Of a stretch of DNA of 64,000 nt, positions 50,145 to 58,901 are shown piece after piece. Under the pieces are notes generated by a model. That model did no database searches, had not been told where the DNA came from, and worked only from the letters and a program-made list of their open reading frames with translations. The stretch covers positions 1 through 64,000 of the forward strand of contig NZ_JAGGOI010000010.1 in NCBI RefSeq assembly GCF_018614585.1, given 5' to 3'. This DNA comes from Streptomyces sp. ISL-1 (lineage in GTDB: Bacteria; Actinomycetota; Actinomycetes; Streptomycetales; Streptomycetaceae). Positions within the stretch are counted from its first letter, which is position 1. Every line of letters starts with the position of its first letter. A program made the position numbers and the translations under genes.

Positions 50145-50211
50145 AGCCCAGCCCTCGGCTCTCCGGCCTGGGGGAACTTCGTCGCCGCCCCGCGCGAGGG
50201 CCGGCTCGGCC
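50145..50211 (+). pseudogene. DUF397 C-terminal remnant
   Basis: Following a TAG, the plus strand reads SPALGSPAWGNFVAAPREGR LG, which resembles the end of DUF397 proteins (compare LTLGSAAWGDFVGALRLGR at 41352-41549). No N-terminal half or start is present. It lies in a 680-bp stretch (49919-50597) that otherwise shows no confident gene. Confidence 0.35.
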
Positions 50212-50597
50212 AGGGGCACCCAGGTGTACGGCCGGTTGGGGCCTCGCCCTGCCCACCGCCGGCGCGTCTCGAAGCGCGGTGGAAATCTCCTCCGGTTAGT
50301 CCCGCAGTTGAGTCGGCGACGCCGCGAGCCCCGTCACGCCATGGCGCACCACGCGGTTTCGGCGGGTCATCGTGCGCTCCCAGTGGCCCGGGCCCAGGTG
50401 CCATTCCCGGGAACCGATTTCGAGGGCGACGCCCGCGTCCTGCGGCACGACTGCGGCGGCCGGGGAGTGGTCACGGCCGCCGCAGGTTTTGTGGAGCAGG
50501 AGCAGATACGGAATTCGATTACCGATAGACCGTTCCCGCTTTTTATGAAGGACCGGTGAATTCCGCGATACGCACGGATGTCACTGTCGTCACATCG

Positions 50598-51101
50598 TCA
50601 GGACGCCTTCTTGATGAGCTTGCCGTCCGCCGCGATCACGAACCACTCCCCGTCCAGCCCCTGCCCGTTCACGTCCCCCGCCGTCGCGTCGCCCACGTAG
50701 TAGTACAGCGGCCAGTCCCCGTAGACCGCCTGTTCCGCGCCCTCGCCGAGCTTCGTCTCCTTCAGCAGGGCGGCGTCGGTCCCCGCGCCCGCCTTCACGT
50801 CCTTCGCGGAGGTGAGGGCCGGCCAGACCGCGACGCAGTCGGCGTCGCACTTGCTGGCGCCGGGCTTGTCCTTGGTGAATCCGTACAGCGTACGGCCCGA
50901 ATCGTCGACGAGGATCTTGCCGAGCGACGAGTCCGCCGCCCTCACGGACACCGTTGCCCCGGGCTTCGCCGCCGGCTTCCCGGCGCCGTCCTTGCCGCCG
51001 TCCTTGGAGTCCTCAGCCGAGCCGCCGCAGCCGGCCAGAGCCAGCAGCGCGAGCGATGCCAGCGGTGCGGCGAGCAGAGCTGTCGTACGGGTGCTGCGCA
51101 T
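50598..51101 (-). CDS. Secreted lipoprotein, COG4315 repeat family
   Basis: A 167-residue lipoprotein with lipobox LALAGC (Cys25), a Lys/Gly-rich linker, then the family repeats LGKILVDDSGRTLYGFTKDK and CDADCVAVWPALTSAKDV, AVYGDWPLYYYVGDATAGDV. These proteins are predicted extracellular, of unknown function, and common in actinobacteria. It is divergent from the CHRD protein gene; their promoters share 51102-51272. Confidence 0.85.
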   Translation of the reverse strand: MRSTRTTALLAAPLASLALLALAGCGGSAEDSKDGGKDGAGKPAAKPGATVSVRAADSSLGKILVDDSGRTLYGFTKDKPGASKCDADCVAVWPALTSAKDVKAGAGTDAALLKETKLGEGAEQAVYGDWPLYYYVGDATAGDVNGQGLDGEWFVIAADGKLIKKAS

Positions 51102-51272
51102 GATTGTTCCCCCGGTGTGGTGTGGTGACGGTTACGTCGAGTGGTACGGCGTCAACTGAACCGGGGTTCAACCGAATTCAAGGAATTTTCCATTGAACGA
51201 GCCGACTGCCGGGCGCGTACTTCATCGCGACCGGCCCCGTAAGGAGTCGGCCTCAACGGGAGGATCAAAACA

Positions 51273-52253
51273 ATGCAGAAGCGTCATGTTGCCGTATCCG
51301 CCGCCGCAATTGTGCTTGGTGTTGCGGGTGTTACTCCGGCCCTCGCCCATGGCAGTCACGACGGCCATGAAGGCGGGCACAGCGGCGGGATCGACAGTGG
51401 GCAGGGATCAACCGCGGGCGGCAACGCCGGCGCCACCTTCAGCAAGGCCTCCAGCGCGCCCGCCGTCACCTTCGCCGCCCAGCTCTCCGGCGCGGGCGAG
51501 GTCGCCGTCCCCGGCGGGCCCGCCGTGAACGACCCCGACGGCAAGGCCGTCGCCCTCGTCAAGGTGAAGGGCGACCGCGTCACCTTCGCCCTGCAGTGGA
51601 AGGGCTTCGTGCCCAGCCTCGGGCACATCCACGAGGGCGTCGCCGGGAAGAACGGCGCCGTCAAGGTCCCGCTCTTCGGGACCGCGATGCCCGACACGGT
51701 TCACTCTGCGGCCGGTCAGGTGGCCATCACCGACGCCAAGCTGGCCAAGAGCATCCGTACCAACCCGTCCGGCTTCTATGTGAACCTGCACAGCACGGAG
51801 TTCCCGGGCGGAGCCGTACGGGGGCAGCTGAAGCCCCTCCACAAGAACATCAACCCGCTCAACATCATCAAGGGCGGCAAACTGCGGGCGCTGTCCAACG
51901 GCGACCAGGAGGTCCCGAAGAACGACGCGTCCAAGGTGGGCGACCCGGACGGGCACGCGGTGACGTTCCTGCACCCGAAGGGTACGAACGTCGACTACTC
52001 CCTCGCCTGGGTCAACATCAAGAGCCCTTCCAAGGGCCACATCCACAAGGGCGCGTTCGGCAAGAACGGCGACGTCGTCTTCGACTTCTTCAACCGGCCC
52101 GTGCCGGACGGGATCTTCGCCGTCTCCGGGAAGCTGGCGGGGCAGAACCCCGACGTGGTCAAGCGAGTCCACGCCAACCCGCAGAACTACTACTCCAACA
52201 TCCACACCGCCGAGTTCCCCGACGGCGCCGTCCGCGGCCAGCTCTTCCGCTGA
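51273..52253 (+). CDS. Secreted protein with two CHRD domains
   Basis: A 326-residue protein: signal peptide (ending PALA), a Gly/His linker (HGSHDGHEGGHSGG), then two CHRD domains at about 65-190 and 205-325. Each has L-G-EV, FxLxWxG-GHIHEG, and FYVNLHSTEFPGGAVRGQL or YYSNIHTAEFPDGAVRGQL. CHRD domains occur in chordin and bacterial secreted proteins; the bacterial role is unknown. The His-rich linker may bind metal. Confidence 0.88.
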   Translation: MQKRHVAVSAAAIVLGVAGVTPALAHGSHDGHEGGHSGGIDSGQGSTAGGNAGATFSKASSAPAVTFAAQLSGAGEVAVPGGPAVNDPDGKAVALVKVKGDRVTFALQWKGFVPSLGHIHEGVAGKNGAVKVPLFGTAMPDTVHSAAGQVAITDAKLAKSIRTNPSGFYVNLHSTEFPGGAVRGQLKPLHKNINPLNIIKGGKLRALSNGDQEVPKNDASKVGDPDGHAVTFLHPKGTNVDYSLAWVNIKSPSKGHIHKGAFGKNGDVVFDFFNRPVPDGIFAVSGKLAGQNPDVVKRVHANPQNYYSNIHTAEFPDGAVRGQLFR

Positions 52254-52332
52254 ACATTCGGCCACGGAGGTCGTGGCCGCTGAACGCGTACGGCATGTCG
52301 TACGTATTCCACGACACCTCCCCCAGGTGGTT

Positions 52333-52371
52333 GGGCGCGTGACCGGGCCGGCAGGGACCGGTCACGCGCCC
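52333..52371. terminator. Bidirectional terminator between the CHRD and DUF445 genes
   Basis: Perfect 14-bp stem: GGGCGCGTGACCGG and CCGGTCACGCGCCC with an 11-nt loop. The right arm contains the stop codon of the DUF445 gene, and the convergent CHRD gene ends 79 bp away. Confidence 0.7.
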
Positions 52372-53996
52372 AGCGCTTGTGCCACCGTGTAGATCAGCAG
52401 GCCGGCCAGCGCGCCGACCACCGTGCCGTTGATCCGGATGAACTGCAGGTCGCGGCCGATGTTCGCCTCGATCTTGCGCGAGGTGCTCTCCGCGTCCCAG
52501 CTCGCAACCGTCTCCGAGATCAGCGAGGTGATCTCTTCGCGGTACGTGGTCACCACGTACACCGCCGCGTCCTCCAGCCACCCGTCCACCTTCCCCTGCA
52601 GCCGGCTGTCCGTCGCCAGCCGCGAGCCCAGCGAAAGCAGCGAGGCACGGGCGCGCAGCCGCAGTTCGCTCCGGTCGTCCTCGGCCGCCGAGATGATCAT
52701 GGTGCGTACGGAGGCCCAGGCCGAGGCGATCACGTCCTGCACCTCCGAGCGCGCCAGCAGATCCGACTTCATACGCTCCACCCGCGCCCGGGTGTCGGTG
52801 TCCGACTGGAGGTCGGCCGCGAAGTCCGCCAGGAAGCGGTCGATCGCGCCGCGCGCCGGGTGGGCCGGCATGTCGCGCATCTCGGTGACGAAGCGCAGCA
52901 GCTCCTTGTAGACGCGCTCGCCGACCTTCCTGTCCACGAAACGCGGGGTCCAGCCGGGCGCCCCGCCCTCGACCGCGTCCATCACCGAGTCCGAGTGGAG
53001 CACCAGCCAGTCGGCCGCGCGGGCGCAGACCAGGTCGACCGCGCGGTGGTGGGCGCCGTCGGCGACGACCTTGTCCAGGGTCTTGCCTATGCCGGGGCCG
53101 ATCTCCGCGCTGTCCGCGCGGCGCGTGATGGCCTCGCCGACGACGGCCTGAACGTCGGAGTCGCGCAGCACCGTCAGCGCGCCGCGCAGCGCGGTGGACA
53201 GCTCGGCGGTGACCCGGTCGGCGTGGGCGGGCTCGGCGAGCCAGGCGCCGAGGCGGGCGCCGATGCCCAGCGCGTGCAGCCTGGCACGTACGACATCGCC
53301 GGACAGGAAGTTCTCCCCGACGAACGAGCCGAGGGTGGTACCGAGCTGGTCCTTCTTGGTCGGGATGATCGCGGTGTGCGGGATGGGCAGGCCGAGCGGA
53401 TGGCGGAAGAGCGCCGTGACGGCGAACCAGTCGGCCAGCGCGCCGACCATGCCCGCCTCCGCGGCGGCCGCGACATAGCCGGTCCAGCCGCCGAGACCGG
53501 CGTTCTTCCCCCAGGTGGCGAGGATGAAGATCAGCGCGACGAACACCAGCGCGCCGGTCGCCGTCGTCTTCATTCTGCGGACCCCGCGCTGCTTCTCGGC
53601 GTCCGCCTCGGTGAACGCGAAAGAGGGCAGGGGCGGGCGGGCCCGCGGCGCGTGATCGGCGGACCGGGCCCGGGCAGACCGCTCCTTGGCAGACCTGTCC
53701 TGGGCAGAACTGTGCTGCGCAGAGCTGTCCTGGGCAGAGCTGTCCTGGGCAGAACTGTGCTGCGCAGAACGGTGCTGCGCAGAACTGTCCTCGGCAGACC
53801 GGTCCTCGGCAGACGGGTTCGCCTCAGAGCGGCCGCCCTCTGCCAGCGCCGGCCGTTCCGAACCCGGCTGTTCCGATCCTGGCCGTTCCGGTCCTGGCTG
53901 TTCCTGTCCTGGCTGTTCCCGTCCCGGCTGTTCCCGTCCCGTCCCTTCCGGCCCTGTCTGCTCCGGTTCTGTCCGGTCCCGTCCTGTACGTTCCAT
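52362..53996 (-). CDS. DUF445 membrane protein with repetitive hydrophilic N-terminus
   Basis: A 544-residue protein. Residues about 1-130 are low-complexity: first GREQPGREQPGQEQPGPERP, then SAQHSSAQDSSAQDSSAQHS. The DUF445 part starts near MKTTATGALVFVALIFILAT, with helices at about 145-165 and 170-195 (GMVGALADWFAVTALFRHPL), a long helical region to about 520, and a C-terminal membrane helix (VVGALAGLLIYTVAQ). DUF445 proteins are predicted inner-membrane proteins of unknown function. The ATG at 53996 has GGTGGAG upstream. A start at the inner MKTTATG would remove the repeats. Confidence 0.75.
   Translation of the reverse strand: MERTGRDRTEPEQTGPEGTGREQPGREQPGQEQPGPERPGSEQPGSERPALAEGGRSEANPSAEDRSAEDSSAQHRSAQHSSAQDSSAQDSSAQHSSAQDRSAKERSARARSADHAPRARPPLPSFAFTEADAEKQRGVRRMKTTATGALVFVALIFILATWGKNAGLGGWTGYVAAAAEAGMVGALADWFAVTALFRHPLGLPIPHTAIIPTKKDQLGTTLGSFVGENFLSGDVVRARLHALGIGARLGAWLAEPAHADRVTAELSTALRGALTVLRDSDVQAVVGEAITRRADSAEIGPGIGKTLDKVVADGAHHRAVDLVCARAADWLVLHSDSVMDAVEGGAPGWTPRFVDRKVGERVYKELLRFVTEMRDMPAHPARGAIDRFLADFAADLQSDTDTRARVERMKSDLLARSEVQDVIASAWASVRTMIISAAEDDRSELRLRARASLLSLGSRLATDSRLQGKVDGWLEDAAVYVVTTYREEITSLISETVASWDAESTSRKIEANIGRDLQFIRINGTVVGALAGLLIYTVAQALGA
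53690..53815 (-). repeat. 15-bp tandem repeats in the DUF445 N-terminus
   Basis: Units of the form GCAGAACTGTCCTGG recur about eight times with single-base variants (GCAGAGCTGTCCTGG, GCAGAACTGTGCTGC). Each encodes a five-residue SAQDS/SAQHS block. Copy number is likely to vary between strains. Confidence 0.8.
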
Positions 53997-54098
53997 CGGC
54001 TCCACCCGTCCGCGCGCGGCCCCGTACGCAATAGTCCCTACCTCAGGTACTCCCGGGGTGCACATCGAGTTCCCCGGGACGTGTCGGATGATGTGCAC

Positions 54099-55343
54099 AT
54101 GCATAAGCGCCGCGGGTACGCGACCATCGCTGCCCTCACCACCGTCGTCGTCCTCATCTGCGGCGCGATATACCTCGGAGTCGGAGCCGCGCAGGGCCGC
54201 ACAGCCGTCCGTACGCCCGCCAACGCGCCCGCGGTCTGGGTCGGCACCTGGTCCGCCGCCCCCGTCATGGCGGCGGCCACCGAACCCGGCACGGCTCGCA
54301 TCGCCGCCGGCCGCTCCATACGCAATGTCGTCCACACCAGCATCGGCGGCGCCGCCGCCCGAATCACCCTCTCCAACCTCCTCGGCCGCCGTCCGCTCGA
54401 GATAGCCCACGTCTCACTCGCCGTACGCGCGGGCCGCGGACCCGCCGCCGTTCCCGCCACCCTGCGCCGCGTGACGTTCCGGGGCGCCGAAGCCGTCACG
54501 ATCGCGGCCGGCGGACAGTCGGTCAGCGACCCCGTCGTGCTGGAGATCCCGTACGACAGCGATCTGCTGGTCACGGTGCATGCCGCCGACGGGCCCGTCA
54601 CCATCCACCCCCGCGCGCGCCAGACCTCGTACATCGCGGACGGCGACCGTACGCAGGACGCCGGCGGGGACGCGTACACCGGGCGGACCCGCGCCTGGCA
54701 CCACCTCACCGCCGTCGACGTACTGACCCGCGACGCGAGCGGCGCGGTGGTCGTCGTAGGCGACTCGATCACCGACGGGGTCACCTCCACCCCTGACGCC
54801 AACCGCCGCTGGCCGGACGCCCTCGCCGACCGGCTGGGCCACCGGGGCGCGAGCCACTACGGCGTCCTCAACCAGGGCATCAGCGGCAACCGCCTGCTCG
54901 CCGAGGGCCGCGGCCCCAGCACCCTCGCCCGCTTCGACCGCGATGTGCTCGGCCGGTCCGGGGCCAGGACCGTGATCGTCGCGATCGGCATCAACGACCT
55001 GCTGCACACCCCGCGCACCCCCACCGCCGACATGATCACGGCCGGGTTCGCCGAACTCGCCCAGCGGGCGCACGCACACGGCCTGCGCGTCATGGGCGCG
55101 ACGCTGCTGCCCTGTGGCGGACACCGCCGCTGCACGCCCGCCGTCGAGTCCGTACGCGACCAGGTCAACGCGATCGTCCGCGCGGGCGGGGTCTTCGACG
55201 CGGTCGTCGACTTCGACCGGGCGCTGCGCGATCCGTACGCACCGAACAGGCTGCGCCCGCGCTACGACTCGGGCGACCATCTCCACCCCAGCGACGCCGG
55301 CTACGCCCGGATGGCCAACGCCGTGGACCCGGCGCGCCTTTGA
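54099..55343 (+). CDS. Secreted SGNH/GDSL hydrolase
   Basis: A 414-residue protein: signal peptide or anchor (about 8-30, IAALTTVVVLICGAIYLGVG), an N-terminal beta domain (WVGTWSAAPVMAAATE, RNVVHTSIGGAAARI), then the SGNH fold with catalytic Ser in VVVVGDSITDGVTS, Gly in QGISGNRL, Asn in IGINDLL and the Asp/His pair in DHLHPSDAG. This SGNH_hydro type is common in streptomycetes and acts as an esterase or lipase on polysaccharide acetyl groups or lipids. The far longer open frame upstream is antisense to DUF445. ATG chosen at MHKRRGYA. Confidence 0.85.
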   Translation: MHKRRGYATIAALTTVVVLICGAIYLGVGAAQGRTAVRTPANAPAVWVGTWSAAPVMAAATEPGTARIAAGRSIRNVVHTSIGGAAARITLSNLLGRRPLEIAHVSLAVRAGRGPAAVPATLRRVTFRGAEAVTIAAGGQSVSDPVVLEIPYDSDLLVTVHAADGPVTIHPRARQTSYIADGDRTQDAGGDAYTGRTRAWHHLTAVDVLTRDASGAVVVVGDSITDGVTSTPDANRRWPDALADRLGHRGASHYGVLNQGISGNRLLAEGRGPSTLARFDRDVLGRSGARTVIVAIGINDLLHTPRTPTADMITAGFAELAQRAHAHGLRVMGATLLPCGGHRRCTPAVESVRDQVNAIVRAGGVFDAVVDFDRALRDPYAPNRLRPRYDSGDHLHPSDAGYARMANAVDPARL

Positions 55344-55429
55344 CGGCGCCCGCCCGCCGACCCCGGCTCGTCCTCCATGGCCCCCCGGCCCGCCGACGTA
55401 CGGACGAGGCTCAGACTTACGGACGAGGC

Positions 55430-56110
55430 TCAGTCGAGCTCCTTGCGGTCGCCCTTCTCCAGCCGGCCCCGCCGCTCCTCCTCGCGCTCGGCCCTGAGCC
55501 GCTGCTTCTCCGCCCGGGTGCGCTTGCGCTCCACGTTCACGCCGCCCATCAGCGCGAAGCCGGTGACGATCACGCGCGGGGCCGCCGGGTCCGAGTTGCC
55601 CTCGCCCTGTTCGGCAAAGCCGCCCATGAAGCCGATGCCGTTGACCTCGACGTTCAGATCGGGCGGCACGACGATATTGACCCCGCCCATGATCGCGATG
55701 CAGCGGATCACCGTCACCCGGTCCTCGAAACGGGCTTCGCGCAGGTCGAGTTCGCCGCCGCCCATCATCGTGAATGAGGTGAACCTACGGGCCACCGTCC
55801 AGGTGCCCTTGCGTCCGAAGCCGCCCCAGAAGGCGAAGGCCCACTTCGAGGTGGCAGGCCCGCCGACGCGCTGGGCCCAGCCGCCCGAGCCGGCGGCGAC
55901 CGCCGGTGACGCCGATACGGTGCCCGCCGCGGGAAGGTCGCTGACCAGTGGCTCCAACTCGCCGTGCGTACGCGCCTCGTAGGCGTCGTCGAGGCGCTGC
56001 CCGAACTCCTCCATGTCGAGCCGCCCCTCCGCCACCGCATCGCGCAGCCGCTCGGCCACCCGTTCACGCTCGGCGTCCGATGCGCGCATTTCAGGGAGTT
56101 CGCTCGTCAT
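55430..56110 (-). CDS. DUF1707 protein with LiaF-like C-terminal domain
   Basis: A 226-residue cytosolic protein. The DUF1707 domain is at about 8-60 (MRASDAERERVAERLRDAVA, GRLDMEEFGQRLDDAYEART). A cell-wall-response (LiaF/DUF2154-type) domain follows at about 105-200 (FTSFTMMGGGELDLREARFE, GGVNIVVPPDLNVEVNGIGF). The tail is highly charged. Such proteins are thought to sense or adjust envelope stress. No membrane helix is seen. Function inferred by family only. Confidence 0.85.
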   Translation of the reverse strand: MTSELPEMRASDAERERVAERLRDAVAEGRLDMEEFGQRLDDAYEARTHGELEPLVSDLPAAGTVSASPAVAAGSGGWAQRVGGPATSKWAFAFWGGFGRKGTWTVARRFTSFTMMGGGELDLREARFEDRVTVIRCIAIMGGVNIVVPPDLNVEVNGIGFMGGFAEQGEGNSDPAAPRVIVTGFALMGGVNVERKRTRAEKQRLRAEREEERRGRLEKGDRKELD

Positions 56111-56181
56111 GGTCAGCAGCCTAGTCAAGGCCGCGCCACGCTTACAGCCCCGGTCCGTGGGCCGTGGCCCCGGTCCGTGGG

Positions 56182-57165
56182 CTACATCCCAGGCCGCTCC
56201 GCGTACATTTTCGCGATCACTGCCTCGATGTCCGGTTCCCGCACCGACAGGTCCACCAGCGGGTAGGCGTCGGCCAGCGCGGCCACCAGCGGAGCCGCCG
56301 ACTGGGAGGCGGGGAAGGCCAGCCACTGGCGGGGGCCCTCGACCTTCACCGTACGAGCGGAGTCGAGGACGATCGGCGGCAGCTCGCACTCCAGGTCCAC
56401 CACCAGCGTCCGCTCGCTCTCCCCCACCTCATGCAGCCCGGCGAGCGCCCCGTCATACATCAGCCGACCGTGGTCGATGACCATCACGCGCTTGCACAGC
56501 TGCTCGATGTCGGTCAGATCGTGCGTCGTGAGCAGCACCGTGGTCGCCCGCTCGGTGTTCAGGTCCCGAAGAAAATCCCTGACCTTCGCCTTGGAGATCA
56601 CATCGAGCCCGATGGTCGGCTCGTCCAGGTACAGCACCTCGGGGTCGTGCAGCAGTGCCGCCGCGATATCGCCGCGCATCCGCTGGCCGAGCGAGAGCTG
56701 GCGCACCGGCACCTCCAACAGCTCAGCCAGGTCGAGGAGTTCGACGCAGCGGTCGAGGTTCTCGCGGAACCGTTTGTCGGGGATCCGGTACATCCGGTGC
56801 ACCAGGCGGTACGAATCCTTCAGCGGCAGGTCCCACCACAGGGTCGTACGCTGCCCGAAGACCACGCCGATCCGCTTCGCCAGCCTCGTACGCTCCCGGG
56901 ACGGGTCGATGCCCGCGACCCGCAGCCGCCCGCCGCTCGGGGTCAGAATGCCCGTCAGCATCTTGATGGTGGTGGACTTCCCGGCGCCGTTCGGGCCGAT
57001 GTAGCCGACCATCTCGCCCCTCGCCACCCGGAAGCTGATCCCGTCGACGGCCCGCACCTGGTGCTTCCCGCGGCGCAGCCGGCCGGTCTTACGTCGCACG
57101 TCGAACACCTTCTCGACGTCGTCGAGCTCGATGAAGTCCATGAAGTCCCCCTCGGCGAGGTCCAT
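56182..57165 (-). CDS. ABC-2 type exporter ATP-binding protein
   Basis: A 327-residue ATPase: Walker A GYIGPNGAGKSTT, signature LSLGQRMRGDIAAAL, Walker B VLYLDEPTIGLD and H-loop LLTTHDLTDIE. The RGDIAAALLHDP wording and a C-terminal extension are typical of the DUF990-associated subfamily. The start at MDLAEGDF follows the permease stop by two bases with GGGAG 6 nt upstream; MDFIELDDV eight codons later also has a good site. Together with two permeases it forms an exporter of unknown substrate. Confidence 0.9.
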   Translation of the reverse strand: MDLAEGDFMDFIELDDVEKVFDVRRKTGRLRRGKHQVRAVDGISFRVARGEMVGYIGPNGAGKSTTIKMLTGILTPSGGRLRVAGIDPSRERTRLAKRIGVVFGQRTTLWWDLPLKDSYRLVHRMYRIPDKRFRENLDRCVELLDLAELLEVPVRQLSLGQRMRGDIAAALLHDPEVLYLDEPTIGLDVISKAKVRDFLRDLNTERATTVLLTTHDLTDIEQLCKRVMVIDHGRLMYDGALAGLHEVGESERTLVVDLECELPPIVLDSARTVKVEGPRQWLAFPASQSAAPLVAALADAYPLVDLSVREPDIEAVIAKMYAERPGM

Positions 57166-57167
57166 CC

Positions 57168-57983
57168 TCAGCTCCCTGTGCTGCGGTACGAACGAAGGCC
57201 GACGCGCCAGGCGAGGGCGGCCAGCCAGCAGCAGACCGCGGCGACCACGGGCGGCAGGAAGGCGAGCCACTGCGGCAGGTCCAGCGGGTAGGGCCGCCCC
57301 AGCACATACAGCGCGGGCAGCCAGTTGACGAAGGCCAGCGGCACCACGAAGGTCACCCCGCGCACCAGATCCTTCGCGAAGAGCGTCGGCGGGTACTGGA
57401 GCAGCGTGTTCCCGCCGTACGTGAAGGAGTTCTGCACCTCGGAGGCGTCCTGCGCCCAGAACTGGAACGCCGCCCCCGCCACGTACAGCGCCGAGAAGAT
57501 CGCCGCCCCGCTGAGCAGCATCAGCGGCACCAGCATCACCCGCAGCGGCGTCCACTCGATGTCGAGGACGAGCACCCCGTAGCCGAAGACCAGCAGCCCC
57601 TGGGTGATCCGGCCCAGCCGGCGCAGCGCGAACTGGTCCGCCGCCACCTGCGCGAGCACCGGCACCGGACGCACCAGCAGCGTGTCCAGCGTGCCGTCAC
57701 GCACCCGCCGGCCGAGCCGGTTCATCGAGCCCATCACCAGGTCGGCGAGGCCGAAAGCGGTGCCCGACGCCCCGTACAGAAAGGCGATCTCGCCCAGGGT
57801 GTAGCCGCCCAGCGCGTCCACGTGCGAGAACATCAGCAGGATGGTGATGAAGTCGAAGGAGGTGACGGCGAAGTTACCCAGGACCGTCATCACGAACGAC
57901 GCGCGGTAGGCCATCGTGGAGCGGATCCACATCCCGGCGATCAGTCCGTATGCCCGCAGTCCGCTCAAGAGCGCGTCAGCCAC
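57168..57983 (-). CDS. ABC-2 family exporter permease (COG3694-type)
   Basis: A 271-residue six-helix membrane protein (MWIRSTMAYRASFVMTVLGN, GTLDTLLVRPVPVLAQVAAD, FVVPLAFVNWLPALYVLG). GTLDTLLVRPxP is a hallmark of this permease subfamily. It overlaps the other permease gene (57976-57983) and is followed at once by the ATPase, so the three are one operon. Confidence 0.87.
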   Translation of the reverse strand: MADALLSGLRAYGLIAGMWIRSTMAYRASFVMTVLGNFAVTSFDFITILLMFSHVDALGGYTLGEIAFLYGASGTAFGLADLVMGSMNRLGRRVRDGTLDTLLVRPVPVLAQVAADQFALRRLGRITQGLLVFGYGVLVLDIEWTPLRVMLVPLMLLSGAAIFSALYVAGAAFQFWAQDASEVQNSFTYGGNTLLQYPPTLFAKDLVRGVTFVVPLAFVNWLPALYVLGRPYPLDLPQWLAFLPPVVAAVCCWLAALAWRVGLRSYRSTGS

Positions 57984-58776
57984 CCTGGACCACCACCCTG
58001 CGGGTCGCGGCGGTCTGCAGGGCCCGCCCGGCGGCCAGCAGCGCCAGCGCCCAGCCGCCCTGGAAGGCGTACGCCTGGACCAGCCCCCAGCCGGTGCGCT
58101 TGCCGAGGAAGACGTCCGCCGGGACCTGGAGCAGCGAGGACCAGGGCAGCGCCCGGGCCACCTCCCCCAGCGTGCCGGGGAAGAGGTTCAGCGGCAGCAG
58201 CATCCCGGAGAAGAACAGCCCCGCCAGCCAGCAGATCTGCATCACCCCGGCCCCGTCCATCAGCCAGAACGCGGACAGCGCCACCAGGAACCGGACCGCG
58301 AAACTCACCACCACGCCGAGCGCCACCGACACCAGGAAGGCGAGCCAGGTCAGCGGCGAGCTCGGCAGCGCGAGGTCGAAGGCGAGCGCGCCGAGCGCCA
58401 TCGGCACGATGCCGCGGCCCATGAGGTGAAAGGCCGCCCGCCCCAAGTCGCCCGAAAGCCACCACATTTGGAGGTCGGCGGGCCGGTAGAGGTCGATCGC
58501 GATGTCCCCGGTGCGGATCCGCTCCATCAGCTCGTCCTCGAAACCGCCGCCCATCATGGCGCAGGTCATCAGCAGCGCCTGTCCCAGCCACACATAGGTG
58601 AGCGCCTGGGAGAGGTCGTACCCACCCAGCTGCGGACGCTCGTCCCACAGGGCCGTATAGGTGTACGCCATGATGAAACCGAAGACGGTGTTGGTGAACA
58701 CCCCTGCCGCCGTCGCCATCCGGTACGTCGCATAGCGCCGGAACCCACCGGCGGCGACGACCGCGTACAGCCGCAC
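57976..58776 (-). CDS. ABC-2 family exporter permease (COG4587-type)
   Basis: A 266-residue six-helix membrane protein (YRMATAAGVFTNTVFGFIMA, IRTGDIAIDLYRPADLQMWW, WLAGLFFSGMLLPLNLFPGT). RTGDIAIDLYRP corresponds to the conserved loop of the partner. GTG start with GGAGGGG 6 nt upstream; the frame upstream has no site and runs toward the divergent PBP promoter. Confidence 0.87.
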   Translation of the reverse strand: MRLYAVVAAGGFRRYATYRMATAAGVFTNTVFGFIMAYTYTALWDERPQLGGYDLSQALTYVWLGQALLMTCAMMGGGFEDELMERIRTGDIAIDLYRPADLQMWWLSGDLGRAAFHLMGRGIVPMALGALAFDLALPSSPLTWLAFLVSVALGVVVSFAVRFLVALSAFWLMDGAGVMQICWLAGLFFSGMLLPLNLFPGTLGEVARALPWSSLLQVPADVFLGKRTGWGLVQAYAFQGGWALALLAAGRALQTAATRRVVVQGG

Positions 58777-58901
58777 GTCGTTCCCCCTCCGCACGCGGAC
58801 ACCGAAGCGCACGACCTTAGTCCAGCCGGGCGAGCCGCCGCGAGCGCTTTTACGCCTGTCGGGTACGCGGGTTGTCCCACCGAAAAGTGCAGTATGGGCG
58901 C

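Noticed and set aside
52377..54098. Very long plus-strand open frame leading into the SGNH hydrolase gene
   Set aside because: It is antisense to the DUF445 gene, Arg/Gly/Asp-rich as expected for a shadow frame; the real hydrolase begins at 54099 with a signal peptide.
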